Shown one piece after another: positions 59,284-64,000 of a DNA stretch of 64,000 nucleotides. The DNA is taken from assembly GCF_030345705.1 (NCBI RefSeq), contig NZ_JAUASW010000002.1, positions 124,001-188,000 of the forward strand. The letters run 5' to 3'. Both the position numbers and the translations under genes were made by a program. The stretch comes from Pelomonas sp. SE-A7 (GTDB lineage Bacteria; Pseudomonadota; Gammaproteobacteria; Burkholderiales; Burkholderiaceae_C). The first letter of the stretch is position 1. Each line of letters starts with the position of its first letter. A model generated the notes under the pieces. That model made no database searches. It was not told where the DNA came from and saw only the letters and a list, made by a program, of their open reading frames with translations.

Positions 59284-60066
59284 TCAAACCAGGCGCTGAC
59301 GTGCACTTTCGTAAAGGCAGATGGCGGCGGCACTGCCCACGTTGAGCGACTCCTCGCCACCCGGCTGAGGGATGCCCACCGTCAGCGAGCAGCGCTGCAT
59401 CAGCTCGGGCTGCACGCCCTGCCCTTCATGGCCCATCACCCACGCGCAGGGGCTGGGCAGGCGCAGCTGGTGCAGCTGCTTGTCGGCATGGGAGCTGGTC
59501 GCGACCAGGGGCACTTGCAGAGCGTCCAGGTCGGCCGGCGCCAGGCCCTCGACCAGGCGCAGCCCGAAATGCGCGCCCATGCCGGCCCTGAGCACCTTGG
59601 GCGACCACAGGGCGGCCGTGCCTTTGAGCGCCAGCACCTGGCGAAAGCCCAGGGCCGCGGCGCTGCGCAGGATGGTGCCCACGTTGCCGGCGTCCTGCAG
59701 ACGGTCGAGCACCACCGAGTCCAGGCCGGGCTCGGGCCGCGCGTCCAGCGCATGCGGCACCTCGAAGCCGATCTGGGCCGGTGACTCCAGGCCGCTGATG
59801 GTCTTGAACAGGGCCACCGGCACGACCAGCACCCGCGGCGCCGCTTCGGCCAGCTCGCGCAGAGCATCGATGGCCCAGGCGGCTTCGGTGATCACGGCCA
59901 GCTGGACAGCATGCTGCCTTTGCAGCGCAGCGCGGGCCAGGTGGTCGCCTTCCAGCCAGACGCTGCCAATCTTTCGATAAGCACCCGGATCGGCTGCCAG
60001 CTTACGCAGCCGCTGCAGCACCGGGTTGTCGCGCGAGCTGATGTGGAGGATTTTGCTTTCGCTCAT
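59284..60066 (-). CDS. TrmH/SpoU-family RNA 2'-O-methyltransferase
   Basis: Cytoplasmic enzyme of 260 residues with the SPOUT trefoil-knot fold. The N-terminal substrate-binding domain (ISSRDNPVLQRLRKLAADPG; RKIGSVWLEGDHLARAALQR) is RlmB-like. The three SPOUT motifs follow: DRLQDAGNVGTILRSAAALG, CAWVMGHEGQGVQPELMQRC and IPQPGGEESLNVGSAAAICL. S-adenosylmethionine donates a methyl to a ribose in rRNA or tRNA; the exact site cannot be read from sequence. The ATG for MSESKILH overlaps the rnhB stop (ATGA on the minus strand), so it is the last gene of the lpxD-rnhB operon. Confidence 0.9.
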   Translation of the reverse strand: MSESKILHISSRDNPVLQRLRKLAADPGAYRKIGSVWLEGDHLARAALQRQHAVQLAVITEAAWAIDALRELAEAAPRVLVVPVALFKTISGLESPAQIGFEVPHALDARPEPGLDSVVLDRLQDAGNVGTILRSAAALGFRQVLALKGTAALWSPKVLRAGMGAHFGLRLVEGLAPADLDALQVPLVATSSHADKQLHQLRLPSPCAWVMGHEGQGVQPELMQRCSLTVGIPQPGGEESLNVGSAAAICLYESARQRLV

Positions 60067-60689
60067 GATTCTTGGAGGACCTCGCGCACCGGCGCGAACG
60101 AGCGCCTGTGCCAGGGGCTGACGCCATGCTCGCGCAGGGCGGCCAGGTGTTCGGCCGTGGGATAGCCCTTGTGCATGGCGAAGCCGTATTCGGGATGGGC
60201 TTCGTGCATGCCGAGGCAGAGCCGGTCGCGATGCACCTTGGCCAGGATGGAAGCGGCCGAGATGGCCGGCACCTTGGCATCGCCCTTGACAATGGCCTCG
60301 GCCGGGATCTTGAGCACCGGCAGGCGGTTGCCATCGACCAGCACCAAGACCGGCTTGAGGCGCAGGCCCTCGACCGCCCGGCGCATGGCCAGCATCGTGG
60401 CCTGCAGGATGTTGAGCCGGTCGATCTCCTCGACCGTGGCCTCGGCGATGCAGCAGCACAGGGCCTTGGCGCGGATCTCGTCGAACAGGCGCTCGCGCTT
60501 CTTTTCGCTCAGCACCTTGGAGTCACCGAGGCCCGCGATGGGCTGCTCGGGATCGAGGATCACGGCCGCGGCCACGACCGGGCCGGCCAGCGGGCCGCGG
60601 CCGGCCTCGTCCACGCCGGCCACCAGTCCGGGCGCCTCCCAGGCCAGGCCCAGCTGCTCAGGCGCGGCCAATGACTTGCGCAATCGCAT
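60063..60689 (-). CDS. rnhB: Ribonuclease HII
   Basis: Cytoplasmic nuclease of 208 residues that removes ribonucleotides from DNA and RNA from RNA-DNA hybrids. The catalytic acidic residues are in VAGVDEAGRGPLAGPVVAAA (Asp and Glu), VLVDGNRLP and AKVHRDRLC regions, with the characteristic SAASILAKVHRD and HPEYGFAMHKGYPTAEHL motifs. The ATG for MRLRKSLA lies inside the end of lpxB (32-base overlap), the usual arrangement in proteobacteria; a longer upstream frame has no family support. It also overlaps the methyltransferase gene. Confidence 0.95.
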   Translation of the reverse strand: MRLRKSLAAPEQLGLAWEAPGLVAGVDEAGRGPLAGPVVAAAVILDPEQPIAGLGDSKVLSEKKRERLFDEIRAKALCCCIAEATVEEIDRLNILQATMLAMRRAVEGLRLKPVLVLVDGNRLPVLKIPAEAIVKGDAKVPAISAASILAKVHRDRLCLGMHEAHPEYGFAMHKGYPTAEHLAALREHGVSPWHRRSFAPVREVLQES

Positions 60690-61809
60690 CGGCGGCCACC
60701 TGCGCGGTATTGCGGCGCAGCACCTCGTGTTGTTCGGCAAAGCGCAGGCGCACGCGGGCGCAGCGCTCGGGATCGTCCAGCCAGGCCAGGCCTTCGCGGG
60801 CCAGGTTCTCGGGCGTGCATTGCTCCTGGATCAGCTCGGGCACCAGGAACTCGCGGGCCAGCACATTGGGCAGGCCGTACCAGGGCTGGTAGTTGCGGCC
60901 CTTGATGCGCCACCAGTTGAAGGCGTGCATCTTGTAGGCGATGACCATGGGCCGCTTGAACAGTGCCGCCTCCAGCGTGGCCGTGCCGCTGGCGACCAGG
61001 GTGATGTCGCAGGCGGCCAGGGCCTCGTGCGAGCGGCCGTCCAGCACGCTCAGCTTCAGGCCTTGGCCGTGACGCTGGATCAGCGGATCAATCAGCTTGC
61101 GCAGCCCCGGCGCCACCGGCATCACGAAGCGCAGCCCGGGCCGGGCGGCCTGCATCTGCTGGGCCGCCTTCAGCAGCGGCTCGGCGATGTAGCGCACTTC
61201 GCTGCGGCGGCTACCCGGCAATAGCGCGACCACCTCGGCATCGGCCGGCAGCTGCAGCAGCTCGCGGCAGGCCGCCTGGGGCGGCTCCAGCGGAATGGCA
61301 TCGGCCAGCGGATGGCCAACATAGGTCGCGCCGATGCCATGCTTGACCAGCAGCTCGGGTTCGAACGGGAACAGGCACAGCACATGGTCGGCCGAGGCCT
61401 TGATCTTGGTGACCCGCTCGGCCCGCCAAGCCCAGATCGAGGGGCAGACGAAATGCACCGTCTTGACCCCGCCCTCGCGCAGCCGCCGCTCCAGGCCGAA
61501 GTTGAAGTCCGGCGCGTCGATGCCGATGAAGACATCGGGCTTGCGCTCCAGCAGGCGATTGCCCAGCTGCTTGCGGATGGACAGCAGCTCGTGCAGGTTC
61601 AAGAGCGCGTCCACATAGCCGAAGATGGCCAGCTTGTGGTGCGGCCACCAGGCCTCGAAGCCTTGTGCCGCCATCTTGGGACCGCCGATTCCGACTGCCG
61701 TGAGCCCGGGCCAGCGAGCCTTGAGGCCCTGCAGCATCAGGCCGGCGAGCAAGTCACCGGAGGCCTCGCCGGCCACCATGCCAAGCCGAGGCGCAGTGTC
61801 TTGCTTCAT
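60658..61809 (-). CDS. lpxB: Lipid-A-disaccharide synthase
   Basis: Peripheral inner-membrane glycosyltransferase (GT19) of 383 residues that joins UDP-2,3-diacylglucosamine and lipid X to form the lipid A disaccharide. It starts with LGMVAGEASGDLLAGLMLQG and has VFIGIDAPDFNFGLERRLRE, the CPSIWAWRAERVTKIKASAD segment, PFEPELLVKHGIGATYVGHP, LLPGSRRSEVRYIAEPLLKA and SGTATLEAALFKRPMVIAYK near the end. All are conserved LpxB motifs. It follows lpxA by four bases, within the lpxD-fabZ-lpxA-lpxB-rnhB block. Confidence 0.96.
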   Translation of the reverse strand: MKQDTAPRLGMVAGEASGDLLAGLMLQGLKARWPGLTAVGIGGPKMAAQGFEAWWPHHKLAIFGYVDALLNLHELLSIRKQLGNRLLERKPDVFIGIDAPDFNFGLERRLREGGVKTVHFVCPSIWAWRAERVTKIKASADHVLCLFPFEPELLVKHGIGATYVGHPLADAIPLEPPQAACRELLQLPADAEVVALLPGSRRSEVRYIAEPLLKAAQQMQAARPGLRFVMPVAPGLRKLIDPLIQRHGQGLKLSVLDGRSHEALAACDITLVASGTATLEAALFKRPMVIAYKMHAFNWWRIKGRNYQPWYGLPNVLAREFLVPELIQEQCTPENLAREGLAWLDDPERCARVRLRFAEQHEVLRRNTAQVAADAIAQVIGRA

Positions 61810-61813
61810 GGCT

Positions 61814-62596
61814 TCAGCGGACGATGCCGCGCTGGGCCTTGCTCAGGAAGTCCAGCATCAGCTCGACTTCAGTGTCACCACCCTGCCCGCGCAGCTGGCC
61901 AATCTCGGTGATGGACTGCTCCAGCGTCAGGCTGCTGCGGTACAGCAGCTTGTGGATCTGCTTGATGACCGCCAGCTGCTCGCTGGTGAAATCACGGCGG
62001 CGCAGGCCGATCAGGTTGAGGCCACGGGCCGACAGCGGATGACCGTCGACCATCATGAAAGGCGGCACGTCCTGCGAAACATGGGCCTGGAAGCCGATCA
62101 TCGCGTGGTCGCCAATGCGCATGCGCTGCAGCACGCCGGTGAGGCCGCCTATGGTGACCCAGTCGCCCACCTGCACATGGCCGGCCAGCGTGGCGCCATT
62201 GGCCAGCACGCATTGGTTGCCCAGCACCACGTCATGGGCCAGGTGCACGTAGGCCATGATCCAGTTGTCGTCGCCGACCTTGGTCTCGCCCCGGTCCTGC
62301 ACCGTGCCTATGTTGAAGGTGCAGAACTCACGCACAGTATTGCGGTCGCCTATCACCAGCGTGGTGGGCTCGCCGGCGTACTTCTTGTCCTGGTTGGCCG
62401 CGCCAATCGAGCTGAACTGGAAGAAGCGGTTGTCGCGGCCAATGGTCGTGTGGCCTTCGATCACCACATGGGGGCCGACGACGGTGCCGGCGCCAATGCG
62501 CACATGGGGGCCGATCAGCGTGTAGGCGCCGACCTCGACCGAGCCGTCCAGCTCGGCCGCCGGATCGATGATCGCGGTCGGATGGATGCGGCTCAT
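61814..62596 (-). CDS. lpxA: Acyl-ACP:UDP-N-acetylglucosamine O-acyltransferase
   Basis: Cytoplasmic enzyme of 260 residues carrying out the first step of lipid A synthesis. The N-terminal 170 residues are hexapeptide repeats forming a left-handed beta-helix (IHPTAIIDPAAELDGSVEVG; GPHVVIEGHTTIGRD), with the catalytic His in YVHLAHDVVLGNQCVLAN. The C-terminal helices include LNLIGLRRRDFTSEQLAVIK. Acyl-chain length is fixed by residues in the helix that I cannot read with confidence. Seven bases separate it from fabZ, and four from lpxB. Confidence 0.96.
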   Translation of the reverse strand: MSRIHPTAIIDPAAELDGSVEVGAYTLIGPHVRIGAGTVVGPHVVIEGHTTIGRDNRFFQFSSIGAANQDKKYAGEPTTLVIGDRNTVREFCTFNIGTVQDRGETKVGDDNWIMAYVHLAHDVVLGNQCVLANGATLAGHVQVGDWVTIGGLTGVLQRMRIGDHAMIGFQAHVSQDVPPFMMVDGHPLSARGLNLIGLRRRDFTSEQLAVIKQIHKLLYRSSLTLEQSITEIGQLRGQGGDTEVELMLDFLSKAQRGIVR

Positions 62597-62603
62597 GGAC
62601 GTA

Positions 62604-63059
62604 TCAGGCCTCGATACGACGCATCGTGCACATCAGCTGCGCCTCGGCGGCGACTTCCTCGCCGACCAGGACCTTGCCGCTGAACTTGTAGATGCCGGCC
62701 TTGGCGCGCTCCAGGGTCACGTCCAGGAACAGCTGATCGCCGGGCTCGACCGGACGCTTGAAGCGGGCGCCGTCGATGCCGGCGAAATAGACCACCGACT
62801 TGTCGTCCAGCTCCATGTCGGCACTGACCAGGGCCAGCAGCGTGGCCGCCTGGGCCAGGGCCTCGATCATCAGCACGCCGGGCATCACGGGACGATGCGG
62901 GAAATGGCCGTTGAAATGCGGCTCGTTGATGCTGACGTTCTTCAGTGCGCGGATGTACTTGCCCTTCTCAATCGTCAGCACGCGATCCACCAGCAGGATC
63001 GGGTAACGGTGGGGCAGCTTCTTCAGGATCTGGTGGATGTCCAACATCGTCTCGTTCAT
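62604..63059 (-). CDS. fabZ: 3-hydroxyacyl-ACP dehydratase
   Basis: Cytoplasmic hot-dog-fold enzyme of 151 residues that dehydrates 3-hydroxyacyl-ACP in fatty acid elongation. It has ILKKLPHRYPILLVDRVLTI at the start, the catalytic His in NEPHFNGHFPHRPVMPGVLM and Glu in VLMIEALAQAATLLA. It competes with LpxA and LpxD for 3-hydroxyacyl-ACP, which explains its place in this block. The ATG for MNETMLDI overlaps the lpxD stop (ATGA); a longer upstream frame is not real. Confidence 0.96.
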   Translation of the reverse strand: MNETMLDIHQILKKLPHRYPILLVDRVLTIEKGKYIRALKNVSINEPHFNGHFPHRPVMPGVLMIEALAQAATLLALVSADMELDDKSVVYFAGIDGARFKRPVEPGDQLFLDVTLERAKAGIYKFSGKVLVGEEVAAEAQLMCTMRRIEA

Positions 63060-64000
63060 TTTGAATTCTTCTCCAGGGCGCGGACTCGCTCGCGCAGGGC
63101 GTGGAGTTGGCGCAGCGTGGCCGCGTTTTTCTCCCAGCTGGCATTTTCGTCGAAGGGGAACATGCCGCTGTAGACCCCCGGCTTGTTGACCGAACGCGTG
63201 ATGGCCGTGCCGGCGGAAACATGGACACCGTCGACCAGGCTCAGGTGGCCCAGGATGATGGCCGCGCCGCCGACTGTGCAATGCTTGCCAATCACCGCAC
63301 TGCCCGCCACGCCGACGCAGCCGGCCATGGCCGTGTGCTCGCCTATGTGCACGTTATGGGCGATCTGGATCAGGTTGTCCAGCTTGACGCCGTTCTCGAT
63401 CACCGTGTCGCCCAGGGCGCCGCGGTCAATGCAGGTGTTGGCGCCTATCTCGACGTCATCGCCGATGCGCACCGCGCCCAGCTGCTCGATCTTGACCCAC
63501 TGGCCCTGGCTGGGCGCGAAGCCGAAGCCATCTGCGCCTATCACCACGCCGCCATGGACGATGCCGCGTTCGCCGATGCTGCAGTCGAAGCCCAGCGTGA
63601 CTCGCGCCGCCAGCCGGGTACCCGCACCAATGCGGGCATGGGCTTCGATCACGCAATGCGGTCCGATGCTGGCGCCGTCACCGATGACGGCACCGTCCTC
63701 GACGACGGCCAGGGCGCCGATGCTCACGCCGGCCCCGATCTGCGCCGTGGGCGCAATGACGGCCGAAGCGTGGATGGTGGCCGCGGCCTGGGGGCGCACG
63801 CGGCGGGCCCACCACTGGGTCAGCCGGGCGAAGTACAGGTAGGGGTCAGCGGTGACGATGGCGGCGCCACGGGCGGCGGCCGCTTCGGCCAGCGCCGGCG
63901 CCACGATCACGCAGGCAGCGCGGCTCTCAAGCAGCTGGGACTGATAGCGCGGATTGGCCAGGAAGGCCAGGGAATGCTCGCCGGCTTCGGCCAGCGGCTG
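63056..64000 (-). CDS. lpxD: UDP-3-O-(3-hydroxymyristoyl)glucosamine N-acyltransferase, cut by right window edge
   Basis: Enzyme of the third lipid A step. About 314 residues are visible; the frame stays open to base 64000 and the N-terminus lies outside. The visible start is the end of the uridine-binding domain (HSLAFLANPRYQSQLLESRA, then TADPYLYFARLTQWWARR). Hexapeptide repeats follow (IHASAVIAPTAQIGAGVSIG; GARIG-type turns), with the catalytic His in QIAHNVHIGEHTAMAGCVGV, and the C-terminal helix RQLHALRERVRALEKNSK. It overlaps fabZ as ATGA; skp and bamA, usual upstream neighbours, should be just outside. Confidence 0.96.
   Translation of the reverse strand, partial: QPLAEAGEHSLAFLANPRYQSQLLESRAACVIVAPALAEAAAARGAAIVTADPYLYFARLTQWWARRVRPQAAATIHASAVIAPTAQIGAGVSIGALAVVEDGAVIGDGASIGPHCVIEAHARIGAGTRLAARVTLGFDCSIGERGIVHGGVVIGADGFGFAPSQGQWVKIEQLGAVRIGDDVEIGANTCIDRGALGDTVIENGVKLDNLIQIAHNVHIGEHTAMAGCVGVAGSAVIGKHCTVGGAAIILGHLSLVDGVHVSAGTAITRSVNKPGVYSGMFPFDENASWEKNAATLRQLHALRERVRALEKNSK

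Overview
The window looks like chromosomal DNA of a free-living, high-GC betaproteobacterium of the order Burkholderiales (Roseateles/Pelomonas/Rubrivivax-like is my best guess from gene content and protein style; I could not run a search). Coding density is very high, many neighbouring genes overlap by ATGA, TGATG or GTGA junctions, and no gene-free stretch exceeds about 260 bases. I see no insertion sequence, prophage, CRISPR array or rRNA; the only RNA gene found is a tRNA-Ser(UGA).

Left part (1-11000): nitrate/nitric-oxide respiration. A truncated NarK-type transporter is divergent from a Crp/Fnr regulator with an anaerobox between them. An operon of DUF2249-nnrS-nsrR lies divergent from a DGC-domain zinc-binding protein; its promoter carries an FNR/DNR-like box abutting two NsrR-like half-sites. 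Then come an acyltransferase, an HPP-family membrane protein with CBS domains, a SirB-like protein and the NarX/NarL two-component pair. A secreted S9 peptidase is interleaved.

11000-19050: a KdgK-type sugar kinase with a perfect 17-bp operator, a diguanylate cyclase, TRIC-type and VanZ-like membrane proteins, a DctPQM TRAP transporter, and two tandem paralogous secreted proteins of identical length (293 aa) that I do not recognise.

19050-29730: aromatic catabolism. A five-gene operon (MBL-fold hydrolase, VOC protein, FAD monooxygenase, DUF2783, fumarylacetoacetase) faces an IclR regulator across a perfect inverted repeat. After a FeeM-like N-acyltransferase come an amidase, a PcaC-PcaD fusion and PcaB of the protocatechuate branch.

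29730-41400: SapC with a CorC/HlyC-type protein, ApaH, a TPR protein overlapping a catecholate-siderophore TonB receptor behind a Fur-like box, tRNA-Ser, a periplasmic binding protein, a lipoprotein, an HD-GYP phosphodiesterase and a cytochrome c4.

41400-52050: MoxR ATPase, GNAT, S9 peptidase and a VWA protein in one direction, leading into TamA-TamB, the outer-membrane assembly pair. 52050-58550: a VC_2705-type sodium:solute symporter, PEP synthase divergent from its regulatory kinase/phosphorylase, and an EamA transporter. 58550-64000: a Tat-signal DsbA, a TrmH/SpoU-type methyltransferase, and the classic lipid A block lpxD-fabZ-lpxA-lpxB-rnhB, with lpxD running off the right end.

No obviously new defence or mobile system is visible. 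The most promising points are the IclR-controlled aromatic operon, which lacks a recognisable ring-cleaving dioxygenase, the tandem secreted paralogs, the MoxR/S9/VWA cluster, and the readable regulatory logic of the nnrS promoter.
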